Of a DNA stretch of 64,000 bases, positions 1 to 8,109 are shown one piece after another (position 1 is the first letter of the stretch; each line of letters opens with the position of its first letter). Source of the stretch: Thalassotalea euphylliae (GTDB lineage: Bacteria; Pseudomonadota; Gammaproteobacteria; Enterobacterales; Alteromonadaceae); NCBI RefSeq assembly GCF_003390375.1, contig NZ_QUOT01000001.1, forward strand, positions 2,542,001 to 2,606,000, read 5' to 3'. A program made the translations under genes and the position numbers. Below the pieces are notes generated by a model. It saw only the letters and a list, made by a program, of their open reading frames with translations. It was not told where the DNA came from and did no database searches.

Positions 1-483
1 AGTCACCTTCTCTTTAACCAAACCATTTTCGAAAATAATGATATCAGCGGCAGGGATAGAATAAGGCTTGTCTGATGGTTTAAATACGTGAGGGCCAACT
101 CGAGGCACTAGATTAGCCTCAATATGCATGTCATATTCAAATACGCCATAGTTATCGCCTATGATGACTTTTTTAGGGGTAGAAGCGTAATTAGGCATTG
201 AAGTAAATATTGCCGTTAACAATTCGCGCAGTTCCGCTTTACCTTTTGCAGGCTTAACACCTGCAACCATAATACGAAAGACTGTATCTTCAGTATGAAG
301 TGCTACCGCAGCTTCAACATCTTGCTCCGCCCAAGTTTTACCATAAGCTTTCAGTAATGCTGGAATATCTTGCTTTACTGTTTCTTTTTGAGGCTCTTCC
401 GCTAACGCCCATTTAGGTAAGACAAGTGCGGCTAGCATTAAGGTGATGGCATATAAGCGACGGTTAGTTTTTTGTTTTGGCAC
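1..483 (-). CDS. Exported SnoaL/NTF2-like protein, 3' end outside window
   Basis: A minus-strand frame stays open for 161 codons from a GTG at 481-483 to the window edge. An AAGGGAA ribosome binding site lies six bases upstream of the GTG. The protein opens with basic residues and a hydrophobic stretch ending in WALAEEP, a good signal peptide. The mature part, with KAYGKTWAEQDVEAAVALHT and later DNYGVFEYDMHI, has the look of the SnoaL/NTF2-like alpha+beta barrel fold found in many small ligand-binding or hydrolase-like proteins. That fold assignment comes from sequence feel, not a search. It is convergent with nothing in the window and is unrelated to the neighbouring transposon. Function unknown; the C-terminus is missing. 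Confidence 0.6.
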   Translation of the reverse strand, partial: MPKQKTNRRLYAITLMLAALVLPKWALAEEPQKETVKQDIPALLKAYGKTWAEQDVEAAVALHTEDTVFRIMVAGVKPAKGKAELRELLTAIFTSMPNYASTPKKVIIGDNYGVFEYDMHIEANLVPRVGPHVFKPSDKPYSIPAADIIIFENGLVKEKVT

Positions 484-663
484 TGTGATTTCCCTTAGTT
501 ACAGATTGTAATGTCTGTAACTAGGCTAGCATGGGTGCTTATAACGAACAATGCTAATAACCGCATACTACTATTAGCTAGCATTATATTGACCATATGG
601 ACAACTAATTTAGCTATATTGCCTATACTTGTCTTTTATATATCTCTATCAACCATATGAATT

Positions 664-699
664 GAAAAAGAAAAAGGCCACCTAACTTAAGTGGCCTTT
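664..699 (-). terminator. Original gyrB terminator, now displaced
   Basis: Stem AAAGGCCAC (673-681) pairs with GTGGCCTTT (691-699) around a 9-base loop. On the minus strand it is followed by a T-rich run. Removing the transposon at 735-5656 and one copy of its target duplication puts this hairpin about 40 bases after the gyrB stop, so it was most likely the gyrB terminator before insertion. Confidence 0.75.
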
Positions 700-734
700 A
701 CTAATCTAGTTGTGTGTAATTATGTATTAGGAGT

Positions 735-861
735 TGTGGGTTCTCATAATTGATGTAAGTAGACCCTCCCATTATATATATGTAATTCACTAATTATGAG
801 AATTTGGTTTTTGGGGGGTTTCTCATTAACAAAGAAAGTATCCACCATTATTCTCACAATT
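735..861. repeat. Tn7-like left end with repeated TnsB-type motifs
   Basis: The terminal motif TTCTCATAATT (741-751) recurs with variation at 820-830 (TTCTCATTAAC) and 851-861 (TTCTCACAATT), and inverted at 792-802 (AATTATGAGAA). Multiple 20-bp-class transposase sites at each end are typical of Tn7-like transposons. The binding role is inferred. Confidence 0.6.
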
Positions 862-970
862 TTAGAATCACTTCCCACTATATATGTAGCAAATTTGAAA
901 TATGCACTTTGAATCGACCAGATTTTCCTAGACACAAATAAGTTGTAAACTTTGTGTCCTAGGAGGATGA

Positions 971-1264
971 ATGAGCGCTAAAAGATTTCCCGAAGAATTT
1001 AAGGTTCAGGCCGTTAAGCAAGTGACTGAAAAAGGTCACTCCGTTGCAAGCGTTGCAGAACGGTTAGATATCTCGACAAATAGTCTTTATATCTGGTTAA
1101 AACGCTATGGCAGTAACAGCGAACACTACCAAGAATTATCCGAGCAAGAAAAGCGTATTAAAGCGCTTGAGAAAGAACTAAAGCGTACTCAACAAGAACG
1201 TGATCTATTAAAGGAAGCCGCCGTGTACTTTGCGGGCGAGTCAAAGAAAAGTACACGTTCATAA
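971..1264 (+). CDS. IS3-family transposase OrfA (copy 1)
   Basis: OrfA is the 97-residue DNA-binding part of the IS3 transposase. The N-terminal half has the helix-turn-helix typical of this family (KVQAVKQVTEKGHSVASVAE, then NSLYIWLKRYG). Residues 50-85, KRIKALEKELKRTQQERDL, form a leucine-zipper-like coiled coil. The start is preceded by AGGAGG. Near its end an AGAAAAG run (about 1245-1251) lets ribosomes shift -1 into a frame that reads open through KYTFIKSRLNQYPIKLM into OrfB, giving the OrfAB transposase usual in this family. The copy looks intact; the partner OrfB has lost its natural C-terminus. Confidence 0.9.
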   Translation: MSAKRFPEEFKVQAVKQVTEKGHSVASVAERLDISTNSLYIWLKRYGSNSEHYQELSEQEKRIKALEKELKRTQQERDLLKEAAVYFAGESKKSTRS

Positions 1265-1296
1265 AGTCTCGGCTCAACCAATACCCCATAAAGCTG

Positions 1297-2127
1297 ATGT
1301 GCCAAGCGTTGCAAGTTCACCGCAGTGGCTTTCATGCTTGGTTGCAAAAGCCAGAATCCAAGCGAGCTAAGGATGACAAGCGCTTAACGGGTTTAATCAA
1401 ACAGTCTTGGCTTGAAAGCGGCTGCGTTTACGGTTATCGCAAAATTCAAAGTGATATGTTGGATTTAGGTGAAGTTTGCTCAAAGAATAGAGTTCATCGA
1501 TTAATGCAGTTATCAGGCATTCAAGCTCAAGTCGGCTATAAGAAGCGCAAAGGCAACTATGGCACTAAGCCTTCTGTGGTCGCAGATAACCAGTTAAAAC
1601 GACAGTTTGATGTAGTACAGCCAAATCAAGCTTGGGTAACTGATATCACTTATATTGATACGCACGAAGGCTTTCTCTATTTAGCCGTAGTTATCGACTT
1701 GTTTTCTCGGCAAGTCGTTGGCTGGTCGATGCAATCGATGATGCATACTGATTTAGTCTTAAGTGCATTACTCGCTGCTGTATGGCGAAGAAAACCTAAG
1801 CAAACGGTTATTATACATTCCGATCAAGGCAGCCAATTTACAGGTTATGACTGGCAACGATTTGCTGCTGAGCATAATTTATCACTCAGTATGAGTCGTA
1901 GAGGTAACTGCCATGATAATGCTGTTGCTGAGAGCTTCTTTCAGTTGCTAAAACGTGAACGGATCAAGCGAAGAAAATACAAAAATAGAGAAAAAGCTAA
2001 GGAAGATATTTTCGATTACATCGAAATGTTTTATAACAGCAAACGTAAACATGGTTATCTAAATAATCAGTCTCCAACTGACTATGATAAAACCTATTTT
2101 ATGTGTACTAGTTCAGACTTGATCTGA
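1297..2127 (+). pseudogene. IS3-family transposase OrfB (copy 1), C-terminus replaced by IS481
   Basis: OrfB carries the DDE integrase core: D in WVTDITY, D in HSDQGSQF and E in NAVAESFF, preceded by the GYRKIQ region. It is identical to copy 2 up to KTYFM. There IS481 (2104-3308) interrupts it, so the last residues NQENV are replaced by seven read from the IS481 end. The loss is only five residues beyond the catalytic core, so activity may survive. Translation probably occurs mainly as the OrfAB fusion by -1 frameshift near 1245-1251 rather than from the internal ATG at 1297. Confidence 0.85.
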
Positions 2128-3308
2128 CAGTTACCCGTTTTTCAATCGGTGACTGTCAGTTTAGATTTGAGCTAAATTCTTCTCAGCCCAAATCGATTTT
2201 CCATCAAGTAATGTTTCAAGTGGCGTTCTGCCACAGCACATTTTGCCCTGATGAGTTCGATCATTATTGTAATAAACCATCCATTCGTCCAGATCCTTTT
2301 GTAATTCCTCTAACGAGCCATAGAGCCTCTTACGGAACGTAACCTGATAAAACTCCTGCAATATTGTTTTGTGGAAACGTTCACAGATACCATTTGTCTG
2401 CGGTGACATCGCTTTCGTTTTTGTATGATCGATATCATTTATTGCTAGATAAAGCTGGTAATCATGATGTTCAACCTTGCCACAATACTCAGTGCCTCGG
2501 TCTGTGAGAATGCGTAACATTGGTAGCTCGTGCTGCTCGAAGTAAGGCAAAACCTTGTCGTTGAGTATGTCAGCAGCAGTGATTGGCGTTTTCGTTGTGT
2601 AGAGCTTGGCAAATGCAACCTTGCTGTAAGTATCAACGAACGTCTGCTGGTAGATACGGCCAACACCTTTTAGATTACCCACATAAAACGTGTCCTGTGA
2701 GCCTAGGTAGCCCGGATGAGCCGTTTCTATCTCGCCACAAGCTTCATCATCGTTCTTTTTCTTCTCAAGTGCAGCAACTTGAGCATCGGTGAGAATGATG
2801 CCGTCGTTAGCGACTTTCTCTTCAAGCGCTTTCAGCCGTTTTTTGAAGTTTTCTAAGTCATGGCGCAACCAGATTGAACGCACGCCACTGGCAGATACAA
2901 ATACGCCTTGCTTACGAAGTTCATTGCTGGTTCTGACTTGGCCGTGCGCGGGGTATTCAATGGCATAATCCATTACTGCTTTTTCGGTTTTTTCATCAAC
3001 ACGATTTTTTATATTTGGTTTTCGGCGGGACTTATCAATAAGCGCATCAATGCCGCCATCTTCAGCCAGCTCTTGATAACGATAAAATGTATCTCGTGAT
3101 ACGCCCATCACTTTGCAAGCTCTGGATACATTACCAAGTTCTTCAGCTAGGTTGAGCAAACCTGCTTTGTGTTTAATGATTGGATTGTTAGTATGAAGCA
3201 TGAGAGTTACCTCTTTGTTTGTTTTGATTAAAGATTCAGCACCTTTATCAAAACGGGTAACTCTCTACTTTTCAAGAAGATGTGTCAGATCTTGTCTGAA
3301 CTAATTCA
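2104..3308 (-). mobile_element. IS481-family element copy 1 (1205 bp)
   Basis: The ends are imperfect inverted repeats starting TGTACTAGTTCAGAC and TGAATTAGTTCAGAC, both with TG...CA termini. A 7-bp duplication TTTTATG flanks it (2097-2103 and 3309-3315). It is inserted in the last codons of IS3 orfB. Copies 2 and 3 have the same 1205-bp length, and all three encode the same 346-residue transposase. Confidence 0.92.
2161..3201 (-). CDS. IS481-family transposase (copy 1)
   Basis: A 346-residue DDE transposase. An N-terminal helix-turn-helix (NVSRACKVMGVSRDTFYRYQ, residues about 24-43) and a second winged-helix part precede the integrase core. Candidate catalytic residues are D in FVDTYSKVA, D in LTDRGTEY and E in GICERFHKT. 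RNDRTH-like YYNNDRTHQGKMCCGRTPLE near the C-terminus is characteristic of IS481 transposases. The ATG follows AGAGGTAACTCTC. It is identical in sequence to the other two copies, pointing to recent transposition. Complete and probably functional. Confidence 0.92.
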   Translation of the reverse strand: MLHTNNPIIKHKAGLLNLAEELGNVSRACKVMGVSRDTFYRYQELAEDGGIDALIDKSRRKPNIKNRVDEKTEKAVMDYAIEYPAHGQVRTSNELRKQGVFVSASGVRSIWLRHDLENFKKRLKALEEKVANDGIILTDAQVAALEKKKNDDEACGEIETAHPGYLGSQDTFYVGNLKGVGRIYQQTFVDTYSKVAFAKLYTTKTPITAADILNDKVLPYFEQHELPMLRILTDRGTEYCGKVEHHDYQLYLAINDIDHTKTKAMSPQTNGICERFHKTILQEFYQVTFRKRLYGSLEELQKDLDEWMVYYNNDRTHQGKMCCGRTPLETLLDGKSIWAEKNLAQI

Positions 3309-3351
3309 TTTTATGAATCAAGAAAACGTCTAGGGTAGTCTGGTCGATTCA

Positions 3352-4443
3352 CTCTACAGTTAATTCATGACAAACTCTTCGTAAGTTCTTGGAGTGAAAC
3401 TCTAGACCATTGTCACAAATTAGAGTTGTTGGTATACCATGACTTGGCCATGTCTCTTTGATAGAGCTGTATTTTTTAGCTAGGTAGCCTTTAGTCAGTA
3501 TTGCATTTTTAAGGGCTCTCATAACCGACAGCTCAGATGGTGGCTCAAATCCAACTTCAAATCCCAAAATCATCTTCGAGTTATAGTCTATTAGCGTAGT
3601 TAGATTTGGCCGACCAATAGCTAAGCCTGTTGTATCACTAACGACAAGGATGTTTAAAGGTGTATGGTCAACTTCAACTCGTTCTAATATGCGCGTGACG
3701 CGCACTCCCGAGCCTGTAAGTCTAAAGTGTCTTTCCGCTGCATACTTACCCTCTCTAGCTAACATTACCTGATATGGGTCAAATCTCTTGAATAATCTAT
3801 AGAATTGGGCACGACTTGGAATATGAATGTCTGGGTTTGTTGTACTTTTGATATAGTGAAGTTTATGTTCAAAAATCTCGTAGACTTTTGACTTCATCAC
3901 TCTTTGTTCATTTAGATAAACTTCTTCAACTAAATTATCAAACAAAGTCAAAACGAAGTTGCTCAGTCGTTTTGGCTTGCTTGAGCCAGTTCGTTTGTTT
4001 ACTAAGGAACTAATATCGTGGTAATTCGAGTGCCATCGTCGCCACCACTCATAAACAGTACTAATAGCGGGAGGTTTTTCATTTCGCTTTTCAGCAGTAA
4101 AGAGGATTACTGCTTTTAACTGTTTATTAGTAGGCTTTTCACCGAGAGCTTGCCTTGCATCACTAATGTAATCAAGCTTTCTCTCAACACATTGCTGCTC
4201 TTTTTCACTTAATACCGACATATCGGCTGCCACATGCTCACACTTTTTGGCTCCTTCTTCACTAGAATCAATGAAGATTTGTTCTTCTGTAATCCCTTCG
4301 GCAATTTCACTCTTAGATAAAAGTTTTATCCCTCCATCTTTGCTATTTATTAAGTAGCATTTGTCATCAACGATACGCTCAATACAAAGGCGCTCGCCAT
4401 TAATCAATAAGTGTAAACCAACGCGTAGTGATGCAGTTTTCAT
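3352..4443 (-). pseudogene. tnsB-like transposase, truncated by IS3
   Basis: The remaining 364 residues start at the ATG at 4441-4443, preceded by AAGGAG, and overlap the tnsA stop by 44 bases. An upstream start is possible but less likely. A Mu/TnsB-type N-terminal DNA-binding part is followed by the integrase core: first aspartate in VEVDHTPL, second in ICDNGLEFHS. The catalytic glutamate and the whole C-terminal half are missing because the frame ends at the IS3 right end (3351). In Tn7-type elements TnsB joins the 3' ends of the transposon to the target, so this element is dead without a helper. It is clearly different from the intact tnsB at 46258. Confidence 0.85.
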
Positions 4444-5155
4444 GGCCGCTCTCCTTATGATTAAAAGAAAGTTGAGTAGATAGTGTGATTGGTTTCTGTA
4501 GATCAACTGTTAGCTGATGATTTCGAATAGCGCAGTAAATTAGTGGCAATGTACACTTGCTTGATAGTAAGTCCTCTATCGCAGAGATATTGTGAACCGA
4601 CTTCATTAGTCGGCTAAATATAGCCCTATCCGCTGAGGCGTGATATTCATTGTTATAAGGCAATATTAATTGAAGATTGCCCTGAAAATTCACGTTACCA
4701 ACTTCATTTTCAGTAACAAAATAGAGTCTTATATTTCGCTCCGCCAACTGTTCAGATATTGCTATATATTTGTTTCTAATTTCCGGGTTCTGCAGCTTTT
4801 GATGTGGCTTTACTTCAATATAAGCCCTCTCTCCATTTCTAAGCTCAACTTCGAAATCAGGGATATATCTCTTTACTTTGTTTTCGAACAAATACTCTAT
4901 TACACATGGTTGTTCTCTAAAAAAAGAAATGCCACATGAAAACTCCATAAAACGACACGCTTTTAACTCTAATTGAGATTCCCAAGCTATCGAACGTTTG
5001 GATTTACACGATGGAAAATATCCTACGACTTTTCCTGTTGTTGGTCGCACTGGCTGCCGTACTCGCTCACTGAGAAGAGTAGCTGACTCGCCTCGCTTAA
5101 ATTCAGGCAATAGTCCCCCTGAATCACTATTAATCGTGACCTTTTTTCTGCACAT
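4400..5155 (-). CDS. tnsA: TnsA-like transposon endonuclease of the gyrB-associated element
   Basis: The 251-residue protein has the TnsA nuclease layout. SIAWESQLELKACRF holds candidate E59/E63, YIPDFEV holds D100 and AYIEVKP holds K116, the E-D-K set that cuts the 5' ends of the transposon in Tn7. The segment ESQLELKACRFMEF...REQP is typical of the family found with Mu-type TnsB proteins. AAGGA sits six bases before the ATG. It is the first gene after the gyrB-side end and overlaps truncated tnsB. Only distantly similar to the canonical TnsA at 45450, so the two Tn7-type elements are separate acquisitions. Probably expressed but without a complete partner. Confidence 0.82.
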   Translation of the reverse strand: MCRKKVTINSDSGGLLPEFKRGESATLLSERVRQPVRPTTGKVVGYFPSCKSKRSIAWESQLELKACRFMEFSCGISFFREQPCVIEYLFENKVKRYIPDFEVELRNGERAYIEVKPHQKLQNPEIRNKYIAISEQLAERNIRLYFVTENEVGNVNFQGNLQLILPYNNEYHASADRAIFSRLMKSVHNISAIEDLLSSKCTLPLIYCAIRNHQLTVDLQKPITLSTQLSFNHKESGHENCITTRWFTLID

Positions 5156-5639
5156 AAAAAATCCTTACCAATTAGGCAATTAAGTTAGATTATTGATATT
5201 AATAAGGAGTTTGGTTGACGAGCTAAGGTGATTAGGTAGATACTATCACTGTCTAGGGGATAGTACGGAAGGATTTCCTTTCTATTGTCACCATTAACTG
5301 GGCACTCCAAACTCTTTGGTTTGCCCCGTTAATTCCTCATAAAGACCCCCATATATTCACCTTCTTAAATTTATAACGACTTATCCATACTACTTTAAAT
5401 CACTTCAATTTTGAAGAAAAAGGGCCTAACAAACATCAAAAAAACATAATAAAGTCATGATGTTAAAGTGTATATAAATAGTTATACATTAATTTTTAAA
5501 AGCTCTTTTTAGGTGTTTGAAATACCGAGCTTTCTTTGAAAACTAAAAAAGCCATTTACGTGGATAACGTAAATGGCTTTTTATTTTAAATATTGTGAAG
5601 TTCTATTCTATATGATGAATCGTGAGACGATTTCTATTG
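5156..5639. other. Non-coding gyrB-side end of the Tn7-like element
   Basis: No convincing gene. It should hold the tnsA promoter and transposase binding sites. Outside the terminal repeat only weak partial copies of the end motif are visible (for example near 5617-5628). An AT-rich block at 5380-5500 and the hairpin at 5545-5582 are the other features. Confidence 0.55.
5545..5582. terminator. Bidirectional terminator at the transposon end
   Basis: A perfect 16-bp stem, AAAAAGCCATTTACGT (5546-5561) with its complement at 5567-5582, and a 5-base loop. Flanking A and T runs give a terminator in both directions. On the minus strand it lies about 90 bases after gyrB, so it probably now ends gyrB transcription and insulates the transposon. 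Confidence 0.75.
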
Positions 5640-5668
5640 AATTATGAGAACCCACAGGAGTTAAACAA

Positions 5669-8104
5669 CTACACATCCAAGTTAGATACTTTTAATGCAT
5701 TGTCTTCGATAAAGTTACGACGCGGTTCAACATGATCACCCATTAAGGTATTAAATAGTTGGTCTGCGGCGATAGCATCTTCGATGGTCACTTTTAACAT
5801 TCGACGTGTTTCTGGGTCCATGGTTGTTTCCCAAAGTTGATCTGGGTTCATCTCACCTAGACCTTTGTAACGTTGAATGTATTGACCGCGTTTAGACTCA
5901 GCCATTAACCAGTTAAGCGCTTCTTCAAACGATGTGACTGGTTTAACTTTCTCACCACGCTTAACAAATGCTCCCTCTTCCATTAAGCCATTAATCGCAC
6001 TGTTAAGCTTCATAATCGCTTCAAACTCTTTCGAGTGAATGAAGTCATAGCTACAGCTATATTGCTTGTCTATGCCGTGCTGGCGAACATTAAATACAGG
6101 GTGGTAAATATTGCGTTCAGCATCGTGCTTCACATCAACAGAGTAAATTGAACCATTACCCTCTTGATTTTCAAGCTGCTCAATTAAGTTTGCTACCCAA
6201 GCTTCAACTTTATTTTGATCGGCAAAGTCATCAACAACAACTTCATTGCTGTATACCATCTTCTCAAGAATATCTTGTGGAATTTGGCGTGAAATGCGCG
6301 AAATAGTATCCATGGTCGCGCGGTATTGATTAACTAACTGCTCTAACGCAATTTCAGAAATTGCAGGAGCAGAGTCATTAACATGAATTTCAGCATTCTC
6401 AAGCGCGAGTGTAGTTAGGTATTCAGTTAGCGCTTCATCATCTTTGATATAACGCTCTTGCTTACCTTTCTTTACTTTATAAAGTGGAGGTTGAGCAATG
6501 TATACATGACCACGGTCCATAATTTCTGGCATTTGACGGTAGAAGAAAGTCAGCAATAAAGTGCGAATGTGTGAACCATCCACATCCGCATCGGTCATGA
6601 TAATGATGCTGTGGTAACGTAGTTTTTCAGGGTCGTATTCATCACGACCAATACCAGTACCCAATGCCGTGATTAATGTGCCAACCTCAGCAGATGAAAT
6701 CATCTTATCAAAACGTGCTTTTTCAACGTTTAGAATCTTACCTTTTAGAGGCAAGATAGCTTGGTTCTTACGGTTACGACCTTGCTTAGCTGACCCACCC
6801 GCAGAGTCACCCTCCACTATGTATAGTTCAGAAAGTGCTGGGTCTTTTTCCTGACAGTCAGCTAATTTACCCGGTAAGCCCGCAATATCTAATGCACCTT
6901 TACGACGTGTCATTTCACGTGCTTTACGCGCTGCTTCACGGGCACGAGCGGCATCAATAATTTTCATAATGATGGTTTTAGCCGTACCTGGGTTTTCTAA
7001 TAGGTAGTCGCCTAGCTTTTCACCCATGGCTTGTTCAACTGCCGTTTTTACTTCAGATGACACTAGCTTATCTTTAGTTTGTGAAGAGAATTTAGGATCA
7101 GGTACTTTCACTGAAATAACAGCAGTTAAACCTTCACGCGCATCATCACCTGAGGTATTCGTTTCACCTTTCTTAGTTTTGTTTAAGCCTTCTTTAACCA
7201 TGTAGCTGTTAAGCGTACGAGTCAGTGCAGCTCTAAAACCACTTAAGTGGGTACCACCATCACGTTGCGGAATGTTATTGGTAAAACAGAAAATATTTTC
7301 TTGGAAACCATCGTTCCACTGCATTGCTACTTCAACAGTAATGCCATCTTCACGGTCTAAATCAAAGTAGAAAATCTCTTCATTGACTGGCGTTTTGTTG
7401 GTATTTAGGTAATCAACAAAGGCTTGAATACCACCTTCGTAATGGAAGTGTTCGCTCTTATCTTCTTCGCGTTCATCAATTAATTTGATTGAAACGCCAG
7501 AGTTCAGGAATGATAGCTCACGAATACGCTTAAGTAAGATATCGTAATGGAATTCAATATCAGAGAAGATGTCAGCACTTGGCCAGAAGCGAACTTCTGT
7601 ACCTGTTGACTCTGTTTCACCTACTTCGGCAAGTGGCGCTTGTGGTTCGCCTAAGTGATACTCCTGCTCATGCACTTTACCTGCACGGCGAATGGTTAAC
7701 ATTAGCTTATCACTTAAGGCGTTTACAACAGAAACACCTACACCATGAAGACCACCAGAAACTTTGTAGCCAGAATCTTCACCACCAAATTTACCACCAG
7801 CGTGAAGTACCGTCATGATAACTTCTGCTGCTGAAACGCCTTCTTCAGGGTGAATATCGGTTGGAATACCACGACCATCATCCCTAACAGACACTGAGCC
7901 ATCTAAATGAATGGTAACGATAATGTCGTTACAGTGCCCTGCTAACGCTTCATCAATAGAGTTATCTAAAACCTCAAATACCATGTGGTGTAAACCTGTA
8001 CCATCATCAGTGTCACCGATGTACATCCCAGGTCTTTTACGAACAGCATCAAGTCCTTTTAAGACTTTAATACTGTCCGAACCATAATCGTTTTCTACTG
8101 TCAT
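5669..8104 (-). CDS. gyrB: DNA gyrase subunit B
   Basis: The ATP-binding subunit of DNA gyrase, which with GyrA introduces negative supercoils. At 811 residues it is close to E. coli GyrB (804). The GHKL ATPase domain shows E44 and N48 in FEVLDNSIDEALAG, RDDGRGIP at 74-81 and the lid loop GGLHGVGVSVVNAL. The TOPRIM metal site is EGDSAGGSAKQGR plus DADVDGSHIRTLL, followed by the C-terminal QRYKGLGEMNPDQLW that contacts GyrA. It is the last gene of the dnaA-dnaN-recF-gyrB run, five bases after recF. A Tn7-like transposon begins seven bases past its stop codon, separating the gene from its original terminator at 664-699. Confidence 0.98.
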   Translation of the reverse strand: MTVENDYGSDSIKVLKGLDAVRKRPGMYIGDTDDGTGLHHMVFEVLDNSIDEALAGHCNDIIVTIHLDGSVSVRDDGRGIPTDIHPEEGVSAAEVIMTVLHAGGKFGGEDSGYKVSGGLHGVGVSVVNALSDKLMLTIRRAGKVHEQEYHLGEPQAPLAEVGETESTGTEVRFWPSADIFSDIEFHYDILLKRIRELSFLNSGVSIKLIDEREEDKSEHFHYEGGIQAFVDYLNTNKTPVNEEIFYFDLDREDGITVEVAMQWNDGFQENIFCFTNNIPQRDGGTHLSGFRAALTRTLNSYMVKEGLNKTKKGETNTSGDDAREGLTAVISVKVPDPKFSSQTKDKLVSSEVKTAVEQAMGEKLGDYLLENPGTAKTIIMKIIDAARAREAARKAREMTRRKGALDIAGLPGKLADCQEKDPALSELYIVEGDSAGGSAKQGRNRKNQAILPLKGKILNVEKARFDKMISSAEVGTLITALGTGIGRDEYDPEKLRYHSIIIMTDADVDGSHIRTLLLTFFYRQMPEIMDRGHVYIAQPPLYKVKKGKQERYIKDDEALTEYLTTLALENAEIHVNDSAPAISEIALEQLVNQYRATMDTISRISRQIPQDILEKMVYSNEVVVDDFADQNKVEAWVANLIEQLENQEGNGSIYSVDVKHDAERNIYHPVFNVRQHGIDKQYSCSYDFIHSKEFEAIMKLNSAINGLMEEGAFVKRGEKVKPVTSFEEALNWLMAESKRGQYIQRYKGLGEMNPDQLWETTMDPETRRMLKVTIEDAIAADQLFNTLMGDHVEPRRNFIEDNALKVSNLDV

Positions 8105-8109
8105 AGCGT

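Larger units (their letters stand above)
910..3351 (+). mobile_element. IS3-family element copy 1, carrying an inserted IS481
   Basis: The left end TGAATCGACCAG at 910 matches, inverted, the right end CTGGTCGATTCA finishing at 3351. Without the nested IS481 and its 7-bp duplication the element is 1230 bp, the same length as copy 2 at 18024-19253. It encodes OrfA and OrfB with a -1 frameshift arrangement. No 3- or 4-bp target duplication is visible (CTT outside the left end, CTC outside the right), and tnsB stops exactly at the right end. Both facts fit an IS-driven adjacent deletion of the host transposon. Confidence 0.9.
735..5656 (-). mobile_element. Decayed Tn7-like transposon inserted next to the gyrB 3' end
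   Basis: The ends are a perfect 17-bp inverted repeat, TGTGGGTTCTCATAATT at 735-751 and its complement at 5640-5656. The flanking 5 bp GGAGT occur at both 730-734 and 5657-5661, the 5-bp duplication expected of Tn7-type transposition. Inside are a TnsA-like gene and the first part of a TnsB-like gene; the rest of tnsB and any tnsC, tnsD and cargo are gone, replaced by IS3 with a nested IS481. The tnsA side faces gyrB, as the tnsA side of Tn7 faces glmS. This suggests, as inference, that gyrB was recognised as a specific attachment gene. The element cannot move by itself. Confidence 0.88.

Noticed and set aside
744..935. 63-codon minus-strand frame at the Tn7-like left end
   Set aside because: It starts inside the IS3 end and runs through the transposon's repeated end motifs; composition is that of binding sites, not coding sequence.
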